Shown here: piece by piece, positions 27,065-37,202 of the stretch
Numbering within the stretch: position 1 is the first letter of the stretch
How the letters are laid out: each line of letters starts with the position of its first letter
NCBI RefSeq assembly: GCF_000816495.1
Contig: NZ_JXBK01000001.1
Coordinates: 2,451,292 to 2,515,291, forward strand
DNA: 64,000 nt
Source: Acinetobacter harbinensis
Lineage (GTDB): Bacteria; Pseudomonadota; Gammaproteobacteria; Pseudomonadales; Moraxellaceae
Reading direction: 5' to 3'
Program-made: the position numbers and the translations under genes
The notes under the pieces: generated by a model
Databases searched by the model: none
What the model saw: the letters and a program-made list of their open reading frames with translations, nothing else
What the model was told of the DNA's origin: nothing

Positions 27065-28533
27065 TGAGCGAAGCAAATCAACCAATGCATCTCCAGCGTA
27101 AGCTGGGTGCACGCCATCTAAATATGATTGCCATTGGTGGCTCGATTGGGACAGGTTTATTTTTGGCATCCGGTGCAACCATTGCCAATGCAGGTCCAGG
27201 CGGTGCATTATTGGCCTATGCGTTAATTGGCTTAATGATTTATTTCTTAATGACCAGCTTAGGCGAATTGGCTACACACAACCCTACTTCTGGTGCATTT
27301 TTCACCTATGGTACCAAATATGTAGAAAGTGGTTTTGGCTTTGCTTTAGGCTGGAACTATTGGTACAACTGGGCCATTACCGTGGCCTTTGAGTTGGTTG
27401 CGGTACAGTTCATTATGAAATTCTGGTTTCCCGATATTCCGGGATTCTACTGGAGCGCCCTCTTCCTTGGCATTATCTTTGCGATTAACTCACTGACGGT
27501 CAAAGGCTTCGGGGAAACTGAATTCCTATTTTCGCTGGTAAAAGTCATTGCCATTATTATCTTTATTATTATTGGTATCGCCATGATTGGGAAAATCATG
27601 CTGACACCGAATATGGTGACTTTTTCTAACTGGACCAAAGGTGATGCACCTTTTGTTGGTGGTTTACAGGCCATGATTGGTGTGGCGATGATTGCCGGAT
27701 TCTCTTTTCAAGGCACCGAGATGGTGGGCGTTGCTGCAGGTGAATCAAAAAATCCCAAGAAAACTATTCCGGTTGCAATTAAGCAAATTTTCTGGCGAAT
27801 CTTACTGTTCTATATTGTTTGTATCTTCATTATTGGCACCTTGGTGGCCTATGATGATCCGCGCCTACTACAAGCTGCGGCAAGTGACAATATCACCCTT
27901 TCGCCTTTTACCTTGCTGTATGAAAAAGCCGGTTTTGCTTTTGCGGCCAGTTTAATGAACGCGGTGATCTTAACGGCTATTTTATCTGCCGGTAACTCAG
28001 GGATGTATTCATCCACCCGAATGCTGTTTGATATGGCGCGTGAAGGACGGGCACCAAAATGGTTTGCCAAACTTGATCCACGCGGTGTACCGATGAACGC
28101 ACTGTATGCCACCACTGCTGTTGCTGCACTCTGCTTTTTAACCACTTTTATTGGTGAACAGCAAGTGTTTAACTGGCTACTGAATATGTCGGGTATGTGC
28201 GGTTTTATTGTGTGGCTCGGCATTGCCATTTCACACTATCGCTTCCGTAAAGGTTATTTAGCGCAAGGCTATAAATTAAAAGACTTGGCGTATACGGCAA
28301 AATTCTTCCCCTTCGCCCCATGGTTTGCCTTTATTTTATGTTCGGTGATTATTTTAGGACAGAATTATGAAGCGCTGATTGGCGGTCGAATTGATTGGTT
28401 AGGCTTACTCTCAACCTATATCAGCATTCCCTTGTTCTTGGTAATTTGGTTGGGTTATAAATGGAAACATAAATCCAAACTGATTCCTTATGCAGAGATG
28501 GATGTACAACCGGTCAACGTCGAACGGGATTGA
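27061..28533 (+). CDS. lysP: Lysine-specific permease (LysP-like APC-family transporter)
   Basis: A 490-residue, 12-helix amino acid permease. It starts [20 protein letters not shown], the AAT-family substrate-binding loop of TM1 ([13 protein letters not shown]), then [20 protein letters not shown] in TM3 and [18 protein letters not shown] in TM6. It closely follows E. coli LysP. LysP in E. coli also regulates CadC; no CadC-like gene is here. Two adjacent ATG codons begin the ORF. It overlaps rsmC by 4 bp and ends at a hairpin terminator. Confidence 0.85.
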   Translation: MMSEANQPMHLQRKLGARHLNMIAIGGSIGTGLFLASGATIANAGPGGALLAYALIGLMIYFLMTSLGELATHNPTSGAFFTYGTKYVESGFGFALGWNYWYNWAITVAFELVAVQFIMKFWFPDIPGFYWSALFLGIIFAINSLTVKGFGETEFLFSLVKVIAIIIFIIIGIAMIGKIMLTPNMVTFSNWTKGDAPFVGGLQAMIGVAMIAGFSFQGTEMVGVAAGESKNPKKTIPVAIKQIFWRILLFYIVCIFIIGTLVAYDDPRLLQAAASDNITLSPFTLLYEKAGFAFAASLMNAVILTAILSAGNSGMYSSTRMLFDMAREGRAPKWFAKLDPRGVPMNALYATTAVAALCFLTTFIGEQQVFNWLLNMSGMCGFIVWLGIAISHYRFRKGYLAQGYKLKDLAYTAKFFPFAPWFAFILCSVIILGQNYEALIGGRIDWLGLLSTYISIPLFLVIWLGYKWKHKSKLIPYAEMDVQPVNVERD

Positions 28534-28546
28534 TTATTCAGTTTCA

Positions 28547-28576
28547 TAAAAAAACAGCTTTCGGGCTGTTTTTTTA
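28547..28576 (+). terminator. Terminator of rsmC-lysP
   Basis: AAAAAACAGC and GCTGTTTTTTT around a TTTCGG loop, 15 bp past the lysP stop. Confidence 0.88.
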
Positions 28577-28841
28577 TGGCTCAAGATAAAAAATTGGCGT
28601 AGGTAATAAAATCACACCTCTCATACAGTGCGATGAAATTTGTATTTCCATACACTAAAAAATCACCACTTAAAGATAAGAGTCATAAATTTTATAGCAT
28701 GATCAGGCGCTATATGAGCAGCAAGCTAAAAAACACCACCTCAAATAGAACTTTAAAGATTACCGTATTTTTCATATCTTAAAAGAAAGATAGCCAAAGT
28801 GTACACTCAGCGAATTAATTAAAGTGTAGAGAATATTTACC

Positions 28842-28919
28842 ATGAATAGGCGTCCGAGCTATTTCATGTTCTTGCTGCTTTTATTTTTTATTGTCCAGCC
28901 TTATTTTATAAACGATTAA
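28842..28919 (+). CDS. Possible 25-residue hydrophobic peptide
   Basis: The ATG at 28842 starts MNRRPSYFMFLLLLFFIVQP and ends YFIND, a single short hydrophobic helix with a basic N-terminus, as in small inner-membrane peptides. Only a weak GAGA precedes it. An ORF this short may be fortuitous. Confidence 0.25.
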   Translation: MNRRPSYFMFLLLLFFIVQPYFIND

Positions 28920-28947
28920 TAGATATGTAAAACATATTGTATCGAGA

Positions 28948-28974
28948 TAAAAAAAGCAGCCTGACGGCTGCTTC
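28948..28974 (-). terminator. Terminator of ompA
   Basis: On the minus strand AGCAGCC pairs with GGCTGCT around GTCA, then seven T follow, 28 bp after the ompA stop. Confidence 0.85.
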
Positions 28975-29000
28975 TTCTTTTGCATTAGTTCAATAATAAA

Positions 29001-30029
29001 TTATTGAGCTTGTTCTGCAACAACTGTACGGCTACCAGAAATAGTCGCGAATACACGACGGTTCATAGCACGGCCTTCTTTAGTGTTGTTGTCAGCAATT
29101 GGTTGGTCCCAAGCAAAACCTTGAGTAGCCAAACGAGCTGGATCTACATTGTATTCATTTACAAGTGAAGATTTAACAGAGTTAGCACGAGCCAAAGACA
29201 AACGTTCGTTTAACGCACGTGGACCTGTGTTATCTGTATGACCTTCGATGCGAGCAGTAGCGTTTGGATATTCAACTAACTTCTCAGCAACTTTAGCGAT
29301 TTCTGGCTTGTATTGATCTTTGATGTTTGATTTGTTGGTATCAAAGAACACACGAAGTTCCATGTTGAGATCTTCAGTCAACTCTTGTGGAGCTGGTTGA
29401 ACTGGAGCAACAGGTTCAACTGGCATAACTTCAACAACAGCAGCAGCTGGTTTCAAGTGACCGCCAAGAACTACGTTAAGACCAGCCAAAGCTGTGTAGT
29501 TCCAGAATTTATCGTCAAAGTTATAAGTACCACGAGCTTCAGTACGTAAAGATAAAGCATCGTTTAAGCGCCAAAAAGCACCTAGACCTGCGTTACCCAA
29601 AGTACCTTCTTTCTCTTCAGCAATACCGTCGATGTCATATTTATAGTGACCAGCACCTAATAAAACATAAGGTTTGATTTTGCTGTCATAGTTTTTAGTG
29701 ATCAAATCAGAAGTAGCATAGAAGTTACCATTGATTTGAGTTTGTTTGTATTCGGCATCTGCAGCTAAACCGTTTACATCACCTTTAACTTGGTTATATT
29801 CAGCTTCAAAACCCAACCAAGGAGTTAATTCAACACCCAGTGCAGCGCCAACGAATAAATCGTCCTGTAGCTCAGGACCATTAGTTAATTCGCCATCACT
29901 ACCATTATTGTTGTGCTGAGTGTCTTGGAAAGTATAACCAAGCATTAATGGAGTAACAGTTACGCCTGCGTTTGCAGCCGCTAAAGGGGCAGCTACAAGC
30001 ATTGCCAATGCAATACGACTCATTTTCAT
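29001..30029 (-). CDS. ompA: Outer membrane protein OmpA
   Basis: A 342-residue protein with signal peptide [22 protein letters not shown], an eight-stranded OmpA barrel (about 23-190), a proline-rich hinge ([15 protein letters not shown]) and the C-terminal OmpA/MotB peptidoglycan-binding domain ([36 protein letters not shown], the NRRVF end), which contains the Asp and Arg that bind diaminopimelate. It closely resembles the OmpA38 porin of Acinetobacter baumannii. I start at 30029 because GGAGGA precedes that ATG and a signal peptide follows; the frame is open 8 codons further. It anchors the outer membrane to the cell wall and forms a slow porin. Confidence 0.96.
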   Translation of the reverse strand: MKMSRIALAMLVAAPLAAANAGVTVTPLMLGYTFQDTQHNNNGSDGELTNGPELQDDLFVGAALGVELTPWLGFEAEYNQVKGDVNGLAADAEYKQTQINGNFYATSDLITKNYDSKIKPYVLLGAGHYKYDIDGIAEEKEGTLGNAGLGAFWRLNDALSLRTEARGTYNFDDKFWNYTALAGLNVVLGGHLKPAAAVVEVMPVEPVAPVQPAPQELTEDLNMELRVFFDTNKSNIKDQYKPEIAKVAEKLVEYPNATARIEGHTDNTGPRALNERLSLARANSVKSSLVNEYNVDPARLATQGFAWDQPIADNNTKEGRAMNRRVFATISGSRTVVAEQAQ

Positions 30030-30401
30030 GGATTTATCCTCCAGAGATAACATTATTGTTCAAGCTCAAGCCTAAAATTCGGCCATCCTGAGATAGGCTT
30101 TTTAATACCCCAGTTTTATGATTAAGCTATTCACACTGAATCATACAAACACTTTATTTCTTTTCCAAGTGCTTGATAATTTTAATCAAGTAAATTATTG
30201 ACAAAATTACTTACAATTTCCGTTGTAATTCGGTAACTTTTTACTCAATTTATTGTTCTGAATAGCTTATTGTCAGTTGCGAATTATTTTAACAGCTTTC
30301 GCAAAACTTAAGTAATATATATTACTTACAAAAAAAACGATTAGAAACAAAACACTAACAACATAACCAATTAAAAGAAAATATTCAACTGGATTAATTC
30401 A
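30030..30401. other. Divergent ompA / fimT-like intergenic region
   Basis: About 370 bp, very AT-rich, with the palindromes described at 30172-30228 and an imperfect stem AAGCCTA/TAGGCTT (about 30069-30101) in the ompA leader. A clear sigma-70 promoter with both boxes at 17 bp was not found, though several AT-rich -10-like elements exist. Confidence 0.4.
30172..30228. promoter_or_regulatory. Two perfect short palindromes in the ompA upstream region
   Basis: CTTGAT-N7-ATCAAG lies at 30172-30190 and TTACAA-N6-TTGTAA at 30211-30228. Both are intergenic and have operator-like symmetry. Which regulator they bind, if any, is unknown. Confidence 0.35.
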
Positions 30402-30923
30402 ATGCTTTTTCATATCAAAAACGGCTTTACGCTGTTCGAACTGATTGTCAGCTGCGCTATTTTGGCTATTTTAGTCAGCATAAGTCTGCCCTATTTTTAT
30501 GACAGTATGGCGCGACAAGAAATCAAAAATAGTTCGCATCAAATTATCTCAAGTATTCAATTGGCAAAATCGCATGCGGCCATTCAGCACAATAACGTGG
30601 TGATTTGCCCCTCTCAAAACCGAACCAGCTGTCAGGCAGACCAGTGGCACTCCGCTTTTATTATTTTTATTGATCGTAATAAAAATCGGCAAGTGGATGC
30701 AGATGAGCGCATTATTTCAACACAATCCACCAATTTAAAGTATGGCCTTTTAAATTGGAAAGGTGCTCTTAGAATTCCCAGCCTAACGTTTCAATCGACC
30801 AATGGTCTGCCGATTGGCTCTAATGGCAGTTTTTATTACTGCTCGACCTCCAATCAACCGCATTATAAAATTTTGCTCAGTACTATGGGCAATACTCGCA
30901 TTGAGCAACCACCCGCTTGCTAA
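30402..30923 (+). CDS. fimT: Type IV pilin-like protein, GspH/FimT family
   Basis: A 173-residue minor pseudopilin. It has a short leader with the prepilin cleavage site G|FTLFELIV (Glu at +5), a hydrophobic N-terminal helix (AILAILVSISLPYF) and the FimT/GspH signature with the ARQEIKNSSHQIISSIQLAK helix and cysteine pairs (CPSQ...C and CSTSN...PAC). FimT proteins are minor type IV pilin components; in Legionella and relatives FimT binds DNA through a C-terminal GRxR motif, represented here only by GNTRIE. It is alone, away from other pil genes. FimU is another possible name. Confidence 0.75.
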   Translation: MLFHIKNGFTLFELIVSCAILAILVSISLPYFYDSMARQEIKNSSHQIISSIQLAKSHAAIQHNNVVICPSQNRTSCQADQWHSAFIIFIDRNKNRQVDADERIISTQSTNLKYGLLNWKGALRIPSLTFQSTNGLPIGSNGSFYYCSTSNQPHYKILLSTMGNTRIEQPPAC

Positions 30924-31036
30924 AAACTTATCAGTCTAAAAGTGCAGAGCTATCAGGCTTTATTCCTGTGTATTTTTCAATATACTGTTGAGCATCTAAA
31001 ATAATTTACTCAAAATCCATGACTGGAGAGAACACA

Positions 31037-32212
31037 ATGACTGACATCGTAATTGTCAATGGTGCACGTACCGCAATGGGCGGCTTCCAAGGCAGTCTAT
31101 CTGCTGCAACTGCACCAGAGCTGGGTGCAGCTGCCATCAAACAGGCCATTGCACGTGCAAATTTACAAGCAAGCGATGTTGAAGAAGTCATTATGGGCTG
31201 TGTTTTGCCTGCGGGTTTAAAACAAGGTCCTGCGCGTCAAGCCATGCGTCAAGCCGGTCTGCCAGATTCAACCGGTGCAGTGACCATTAATAAGCTCTGC
31301 GGCTCAGGGATGAAAGCTGTCATGCAAGCTGCAGATATGATTAAAGCCGGTTCTGCTCACATTGTCGTAGCCGGTGGTATGGAGTCGATGAGTAATGCAC
31401 CATACATCCTCACCAAAGCCCGTGCCGGTTATCGGATGGGACATGGCGATGTGAAAGATCATATGTTTTTAGATGGTTTAGAGGACGCCGAAACCGGTCG
31501 CCTGATGGGTTCTTTTGCCCAAGATATGGCCAACAGCCGTGGTTATACGCGTGAACAAATGGATGACTTTGCAATTCGTTCATTAAAACGTGCGCAAACT
31601 GCGGTTAATGAAGGTTACTTTGCCGATGAGATTGTGCCCGTCACCATTTCAACTCGTCAAGGCGATGTTGTGGTCGATAAAGACGAACAACCCTTCAATG
31701 CCAATATTGCTAAAATCCCCACTTTACGTCCTGCTTTTGCCAAAGATGGTACCATTACAGCCGCCAATGCCAGCTCGATTTCAGATGGTGCCTCTGCACT
31801 GGTGTTAACCTCAAGTGAGCATGCAGCAGCCAAAGGCTTAAAACCTCTGGCTAAAATTATGGCTTACGCATCTAACTCACAACATCCTTCAGAATTTACC
31901 ATTGCACCTGTGGGCGCCATTGAAAAAGTGCTAAAACAAACCGGTTGGAATGCTGCTGATGTTGATCTGTGGGAAATCAATGAAGCGTTTGCCATGGTGA
32001 CCATGTGTCCAATTGATGACTTTAAACTGGATGCCGAAAAAGTGAATATTAACGGTGGTGCATGTGCGCTGGGTCATCCTGTCGGTTCAACCGGTTCACG
32101 TATTATTTTAACGCTGATTCACGCTTTAAAACGTACTGGTGGCAAGAAAGGGATTGCAGCATTATGTATTGGCGGCGGTGAAGCCACAGCCATTGCCATT
32201 GAACTGCTTTAA
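31037..32212 (+). CDS. Acetyl-CoA C-acetyltransferase (thiolase)
   Basis: A 391-residue thiolase with catalytic Cys in NKLCGSGMKA (about 88), the His in INGGACALGHPVGSTG and the second Cys in ALCIGGGEATA. The GGMESMSNAPYI segment is typical of biosynthetic acetoacetyl-CoA thiolases (PhaA/AtoB). The first ATG in frame (31019) contains the GGAGAG ribosome-binding site itself, so I start at 31037. It condenses two acetyl-CoA or cleaves acetoacetyl-CoA. There is no phaB, phaC or ato gene next to it, so the pathway is undetermined. A terminator follows. Confidence 0.9.
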   Translation: MTDIVIVNGARTAMGGFQGSLSAATAPELGAAAIKQAIARANLQASDVEEVIMGCVLPAGLKQGPARQAMRQAGLPDSTGAVTINKLCGSGMKAVMQAADMIKAGSAHIVVAGGMESMSNAPYILTKARAGYRMGHGDVKDHMFLDGLEDAETGRLMGSFAQDMANSRGYTREQMDDFAIRSLKRAQTAVNEGYFADEIVPVTISTRQGDVVVDKDEQPFNANIAKIPTLRPAFAKDGTITAANASSISDGASALVLTSSEHAAAKGLKPLAKIMAYASNSQHPSEFTIAPVGAIEKVLKQTGWNAADVDLWEINEAFAMVTMCPIDDFKLDAEKVNINGGACALGHPVGSTGSRIILTLIHALKRTGGKKGIAALCIGGGEATAIAIELL

Positions 32213-32246
32213 TTGGGCAGTGAGCTAAAATTTAGCTTGTAAGCAA

Positions 32247-32276
32247 AAAAAATCCTGCATCAGCAGGATTTTTTTA
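32247..32276 (+). terminator. Terminator of the thiolase gene
   Basis: AAAAATCCTGC and GCAGGATTTTTTT around ATCA; it also lies between convergent genes and may serve the DUF934 gene on the other strand. Confidence 0.88.
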
Positions 32277-32305
32277 TGGTGGGCAGAATAATCTAAACCA
32301 CTCTC

Positions 32306-32791
32306 TTAAGCACCAGTTTGATAATGTGCTTGAGCAACCGCAGTGGAGGCCTGATAGGGATTTTTAAAATCATTTAAGCCCGCCGCTGCTTCAATCAGAT
32401 CTTTACCGGCTTTCACCACAAAACTATCAAAACCGGCACGTTTTAAATAATTTAACACGTCTTTAAAGATATCCCCCGTGGCACGCAGTTCACCTTGGTA
32501 GCCTTGACGACGCAGTAAAGCGGCAAAGGAATAACCACGACCATCGTTAAATCCTGCAAACTCAATAAAAATCGCATCGAGTTGATCCAGCGGAAAGGCA
32601 TGCACTTCAGGCGAATCTTCCACCGTGATATACAGCGCTTTTTTACCTTGAATATTCGGCAATTGATCCAGTTGTGCGCAGGTCAGCAGTACATCACCGT
32701 GTGGCAATAGGCCATCTTCATCAATCACTTGATAGGTATTGTCACGAATATCCGCATTTTTATACAGCACTGGCAGTTCAGTATTAAGCAT
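32306..32791 (-). CDS. DUF934 protein, sulfite-reductase partner
   Basis: A 161-residue protein of the DUF934 family, which is usually encoded directly after cysI in proteobacteria. Its start (ATG 32791) lies within the last codons of cysI, an 8-bp overlap, so translation is coupled; the frame is open 20 codons further upstream, inside cysI. Recognisable segments are GVLLTCAQLD-like DVLLTCAQLD, AIFIEFAGFNDGRGYSFAALLR and GELRATGDIFKDVLNYLKRAGFD. Function is unknown but context points to sulfite reduction or siroheme-enzyme assembly. Confidence 0.85.
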   Translation of the reverse strand: MLNTELPVLYKNADIRDNTYQVIDEDGLLPHGDVLLTCAQLDQLPNIQGKKALYITVEDSPEVHAFPLDQLDAIFIEFAGFNDGRGYSFAALLRRQGYQGELRATGDIFKDVLNYLKRAGFDSFVVKAGKDLIEAAAGLNDFKNPYQASTAVAQAHYQTGA

Positions 32792-34427
32792 ATGCGCGCT
32801 CCTTAAAGGCTTGAATCCCCACACGGCGATAGGTATCAATAAAGTCTTCACCTTCAGTGCGCAGATCTAAATAAGTATTGAGGATTTCTTCCACCACATC
32901 AGGTACACGATCAGCGGCAAATGAAGGCCCCAAAATAGCGCCAATAGAGGCATCATGATCGGCATGTCCGCCCAAGGTAATTTGGTAGAACTCCGCACCT
33001 TTTTTATCGACGCCCAAAATACCAATATTACCAGCATGATGGTGACCACAAGCATTCATACAACCAGAGATATTCAGATCTAATTTACCTAAATTATAAA
33101 CGGTATCCAGATCATCAAAACGGCGAGAAATCGCTTCAGAGATCGGGATGGATTTGGCATTGGCCAATGAACAAAAATCGCCCCCCGGACAGCAGATAAT
33201 ATCAGTGATAAAACCAATATGCGCGCGAGCCAAGTTATGCGCATCGAGCGTTTGCCATAGGGTAAATAAATCCTGTTGTGGCACATCGACCAAGGAAATA
33301 TTTTGTTCGTGCGTGGTGCGCAGCTCACCAAAAGTATATTGATCGGCTAGATCGGCAATTAAATTCATCTCATCGGTGGTCATATCACCTGGCGCTAAAC
33401 CAGCGCGTTTCAGTGAAATGGTCACAATACGATAGCCTTGCACTTTATGCGCATTGGTATTGATGTTAAACCAATGTTTAAATTTCGGATATTGTGCAAA
33501 CAACTCAGTGAAGTCTTCATCAGCGCGCTGTTGATAAGCAAATGGCGTGAATTCTTCATCTAATTTTTGCAAAATGTCTGGCTGAATTTTTAAGCTCTGT
33601 ACCGTATGTGCAAATTCCGCTTCTACTTTTTCTGCAAAAACTGCGGGAGTTAAAGCTTTAACCAAAATTTTAATTCGCGCTTTGTATTTATTGTCACGGC
33701 GACCATGCAAGTTATACACGCGTAGAATCGCTTCTAAATAAGCAATTAAATCTTCACGTGGTAAAAAGTCACGAATAAAACTGCCAATGACCGGCGTACG
33801 CCCTAAACCACCACCGACTTTAATTTTATAACCAATTTCACCGGCGTCATTTTTAACGATATACACCCCAATATCATGAAACGATACCGCAGCGCGATCA
33901 ATCTCTGACAATGCCGAGACCGCAATCTTAAATTTACGTGGTAAAAAAGCGAATTCTGGATGAAAAGTCGACCACTGACGGATCAATTCACAGGTCGGAC
34001 GTGGATCAGCAATTTCACCTGCCACCACGCCTGCATATTGGTCTGTGGTGGTGTTACGAATACAGTTGCCCGAAGTTTGAATGGCATGCATTTGTACGGT
34101 GGCAAGCTCTGCCAACATATCTGGTATATTTTCTAATGCCGACCAGTTAAATTGAATATTTTGGCGCGTGGTGACATGTGCGTAGCCACGATCATAGGCT
34201 GTAGCCAACTCGGCAATTTTACGCAATTGCTTGGAGTTCATGAGACCATACGGCACAGCAATACGCAGCATCGGCGCATAACGCTGAATATATAAACCAT
34301 TTTGTAAGCGTAACGGACGATATTCATCTTCGGTTAATTTTCCGGCTAAATAACGTTCCGTTTGGTCACGAAATTGTGCAACCCGTTCATTGACCAATTG
34401 TTGATCGAAATCAGTATATAAATACAT
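32784..34427 (-). CDS. cysI: Nitrite/sulfite reductase hemoprotein (CysI-type)
   Basis: A 547-residue siroheme/[4Fe-4S] reductase. Cluster/siroheme ligands are in CCPGGDFCSLANAKS and NISGCMNACGHHH near the C-terminus; the two ferredoxin-like repeat halves (RIAVPYGLMNSKQLRKI, then YRIVTISLKRAG) and VGGGLGRTPVIGSF are typical. It reduces sulfite to sulfide in cysteine synthesis. The overlapping DUF934 gene supports the assimilatory sulfite role rather than nitrite reduction. No cysJ is nearby, in line with ferredoxin- or alternative-donor enzymes in Acinetobacter. Confidence 0.9.
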   Translation of the reverse strand: MYLYTDFDQQLVNERVAQFRDQTERYLAGKLTEDEYRPLRLQNGLYIQRYAPMLRIAVPYGLMNSKQLRKIAELATAYDRGYAHVTTRQNIQFNWSALENIPDMLAELATVQMHAIQTSGNCIRNTTTDQYAGVVAGEIADPRPTCELIRQWSTFHPEFAFLPRKFKIAVSALSEIDRAAVSFHDIGVYIVKNDAGEIGYKIKVGGGLGRTPVIGSFIRDFLPREDLIAYLEAILRVYNLHGRRDNKYKARIKILVKALTPAVFAEKVEAEFAHTVQSLKIQPDILQKLDEEFTPFAYQQRADEDFTELFAQYPKFKHWFNINTNAHKVQGYRIVTISLKRAGLAPGDMTTDEMNLIADLADQYTFGELRTTHEQNISLVDVPQQDLFTLWQTLDAHNLARAHIGFITDIICCPGGDFCSLANAKSIPISEAISRRFDDLDTVYNLGKLDLNISGCMNACGHHHAGNIGILGVDKKGAEFYQITLGGHADHDASIGAILGPSFAADRVPDVVEEILNTYLDLRTEGEDFIDTYRRVGIQAFKERAYA

Positions 34428-34799
34428 GGCGTACAGCTAGTAGTTTCATTATAACGACGCACAGCATAACCAGATTTGACCTATCAGCGAAATGTGTTTT
34501 CTACATATTTAATAGCTGTTTTATTGATAAGCAGCGCCAGAATGCCGACACTGCCTGCAATACACGCCATTGCGCGGCTTTTGAAGCCGATTGGATGTAT
34601 TTCTGACTTATTTATCTTTATTTTTCATATACAAAAGTCTCAATGCTCATTTGATGCTAAATTTACACCGCAATAAACATCTTTTATCAATATTTGGCCC
34701 TCTTTATGGTGCTTCGCGAGAAAGGAATAACAAGGCTTATTATGGTGAATAAAAAAAGCCTGACGAATCAGGCTTTTTAAACAATATATTTAAGACTGC
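34428..34799. other. Intergenic region between cysI and gcd
   Basis: About 370 bp between two minus-strand genes, so it carries the cysI promoter and the gcd terminator. A short minus-strand frame (ending at about 34482) has no ribosome-binding site and I do not call it. Nothing else is evident. Confidence 0.45.
34751..34778 (-). terminator. Terminator of gcd
   Basis: AAAAAGCCTGA and TCAGGCTTTTT around CGAA, with a T-run on the minus strand, 22 bp past the gcd stop. Confidence 0.88.
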
Positions 34800-37202
34800 T
34801 TATTTTTGATCAGGTAAGGCATAGGCCACCAAGGAATCACCCATTTTGGTGCCAAAGGAGCCATGACCACCGGCCATGATGACCACGTATTGTTTACCGT
34901 TTATTTCATAGGTCATAGGTGTGGCTTGACCGCCTGCAGGCAGACGCCCTTTCCACAGTTCATCTCCGTTATTGACGTTAATGGCACGGATGTAATCGTC
35001 TTGTGTTGCCCCGACAAACATCACATTACCAGCAGTCGAGATGACACCACCCAACATTGGCACACCCATTTTAAAGGGTGGCAATGGAATGCCCGGCATA
35101 CTGTCACGAATGGTTCCGATACGACGTTTCCACGCCACTTGATGAGTATCTAAGTCGACACCTGCCACATAACCCCATGCCGGTTGTTTACACGGCAAAC
35201 CAAAAGGTGAAAGGAAAGCACTGATTTCAACGCCATACGGCACGCCATACATCGGTTGCACGCCTTGCTCGGTGCCTGCACCTTTGGCAGTTTGCTGACG
35301 ATTAGGATCGGCAGGAATCAGTTTTGAGACAAAAGGCAAACCAATTGGATTCATTAAAGCAATGCGACGATCTGGATTCACCGACATACCGCCCCATTCA
35401 AACACGCCTAAGTTGCCCGGAAATACCAAGGTGCCATTTTCAGAAGGTGGGGTATAAATCCCTTCATAATTTAAACGATGGAACGACACGCGGCACACCA
35501 ACTGATCAAACATGGTAGCGCCCCACATGTCTTTATCAGTAAGTTTATCTTTCGGTGCCAAGTCAAAATCAGAAAACGGTTGCGTTGGTGAATAATGTTC
35601 ACCTTTGGTGGCAGGGCCACGTTTTACGCTTTGCGGCACTGGTTTTTCAGTGATCGGTACAATGGCTTCGCCCGTACGACGATCCAACACAAAGACATTA
35701 CCAGTTTTGGTTAATACATAAATAGCCGGAACAGTTTGACCGGATTTGTTTTTGATATCAGCCAACGTCGGCTGAGCCGGTACATCCATATCCCACAAAT
35801 CATGATGCGTGGTTTGAAAATCCCAAACCAACTGACCGGTTGAAGCATTTAATGCCAGCATTGAATTGGCATAACGCTCATGTAATTCCGTGCGGTTACC
35901 ACCCCAAATATCAGGTGTTCCCACGCCGGTTGGCACATAAACAATGTCTAATTTTGCATCATAAGCCAGTGGTGCCCATGCATTCGGTGAGTTTTGCACA
36001 TATTTTTGCCCCGGAGCAGGAATCGCATTTGGATTTTCTGCGCCCGTATCAAATACCCAAAGTAGTGCGCCCGTATTGACATCATAACCACGGATCACCC
36101 CAGATGGTTCTTGGGTAGAGTAGTTATCGGTGGTTGAGCCACCAATAATAATGGTACTACCAGTGACGATAGGTGGAGAAGTTGGGATATAACCGCCCGG
36201 ATACGGAAACGGCATATCTTTTTGTAAATCAACTTCGCCATTTTTACCAAAGTCTGTACAGCGTTGACCATTGTCTGCATTGATGGCCACCAAACGACCA
36301 TCATTGACCGGTAAAATGACTTTACGCGGGCACTGTGTTGAAGATGATGTTTGATTTTTTAAACTGGTGGCAAAACCTGTGGTGTTGTTGGCATCGTAAT
36401 ACGACACACCACGGCAGGTTAAATGCTGGTAAGTATGATCTGCTTTAAGCTGAGGATCAAAATTCCATTTTTCTTTACCGGTTGCCGGATCAAGCGCGAC
36501 CAAACGTTGGTGCGTGGTACAAATGTACATATTGTCACCCACTTTAATGGGGGTAACTTGATTGGTGGTTTCACCTGAGTCATTTGCAGTTTTGGTTTCA
36601 CCGCTATGATAAGTCCATGCCACCTGAAGATCTTTGACATTTTTTTCATTAATTTGGGTTAACGGCGAATAACGTAAACCCGATTGAGTACGCGCATAGG
36701 CCGGCCAATCAGCGTCAGGAATACCATCAATCGGCTGAGCAGTTGCAGGCTGTTGTGTGGTTAATTCACCGCGAATTTCTTGCGGATCATTAAAGATTGC
36801 GTAAACCATCACCGCAATGGTCAGCGCCAACGAGCTACCCAAGACAATTTTCGCGGGTTTAGTCTGTAAAAAGCCGCGTGTCACCGCAGGAATAAACAAC
36901 CATAAACCAAATAGTCCTAAAATATCTAAACGCGGTGCTAAGGCAAAGAAATCCGAACCGACTTCCCATAAGCCCCACAGCACCGTCGCCAACACCAGTA
37001 TGGCGTAAACAATAAGTGCCGAGCTTTTTAAGCGATGCAATAACGCCGCAGTCGCAAGGAAAAATAAACCTGCAATGATGTAGTACCAAGAACCGCCTAA
37101 CACCGCAAGCCAAATTCCTCCGATGAGCAATACCAAACCAAAAACAGCCGCAATAATGACGGTAATGGTTTTGAGCACTGAACTTGAAGATGGATTATTC
37201 AT
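34800..37202 (-). CDS. gcd: Membrane-bound PQQ-dependent glucose dehydrogenase
   Basis: An 800-residue quinoprotein. Residues 1-140 hold five membrane helices that bind ubiquinone; the remainder is an eight-bladed PQQ propeller in the periplasm. Propeller motifs include WPAYARTQSGLRYSPLTQIN, GKEKWNFDPQL, TTHHDLWDMDVPAQPTL and the DVLDRRTGE-type repeats (FVLDRRTGEA). The length matches the Acinetobacter calcoaceticus membrane GDH (801). It oxidises glucose to gluconolactone in the periplasm and feeds the respiratory chain. It lies downstream of an OprB-like porin on the same strand, about 360 bp away, and needs PQQ; no pqq genes are in the window. Confidence 0.95.
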   Translation of the reverse strand: MNNPSSSSVLKTITVIIAAVFGLVLLIGGIWLAVLGGSWYYIIAGLFFLATAALLHRLKSSALIVYAILVLATVLWGLWEVGSDFFALAPRLDILGLFGLWLFIPAVTRGFLQTKPAKIVLGSSLALTIAVMVYAIFNDPQEIRGELTTQQPATAQPIDGIPDADWPAYARTQSGLRYSPLTQINEKNVKDLQVAWTYHSGETKTANDSGETTNQVTPIKVGDNMYICTTHQRLVALDPATGKEKWNFDPQLKADHTYQHLTCRGVSYYDANNTTGFATSLKNQTSSSTQCPRKVILPVNDGRLVAINADNGQRCTDFGKNGEVDLQKDMPFPYPGGYIPTSPPIVTGSTIIIGGSTTDNYSTQEPSGVIRGYDVNTGALLWVFDTGAENPNAIPAPGQKYVQNSPNAWAPLAYDAKLDIVYVPTGVGTPDIWGGNRTELHERYANSMLALNASTGQLVWDFQTTHHDLWDMDVPAQPTLADIKNKSGQTVPAIYVLTKTGNVFVLDRRTGEAIVPITEKPVPQSVKRGPATKGEHYSPTQPFSDFDLAPKDKLTDKDMWGATMFDQLVCRVSFHRLNYEGIYTPPSENGTLVFPGNLGVFEWGGMSVNPDRRIALMNPIGLPFVSKLIPADPNRQQTAKGAGTEQGVQPMYGVPYGVEISAFLSPFGLPCKQPAWGYVAGVDLDTHQVAWKRRIGTIRDSMPGIPLPPFKMGVPMLGGVISTAGNVMFVGATQDDYIRAINVNNGDELWKGRLPAGGQATPMTYEINGKQYVVIMAGGHGSFGTKMGDSLVAYALPDQK

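Larger units (their letters stand above)
28577..29000. other. Intergenic region between lysP and ompA
   Basis: About 420 bp. It holds the ompA terminator at its right end and a 25-codon ORF (28842-28919). The rest is AT-rich with no other structure that I can support. Confidence 0.45.

Noticed and set aside
30069..30101. AAGCCTA/TAGGCTT stem as a fimT-side terminator
   Set aside because: Long loop, short stem, and no gene ends there on the plus strand; more likely an ompA leader structure.
34482..34598. Minus-strand short frame upstream of gcd terminator (MACIAGSVGILALL...)
   Set aside because: The longest coherent frame begins at an unsupported ATG without ribosome-binding site; the coding look may be chance.
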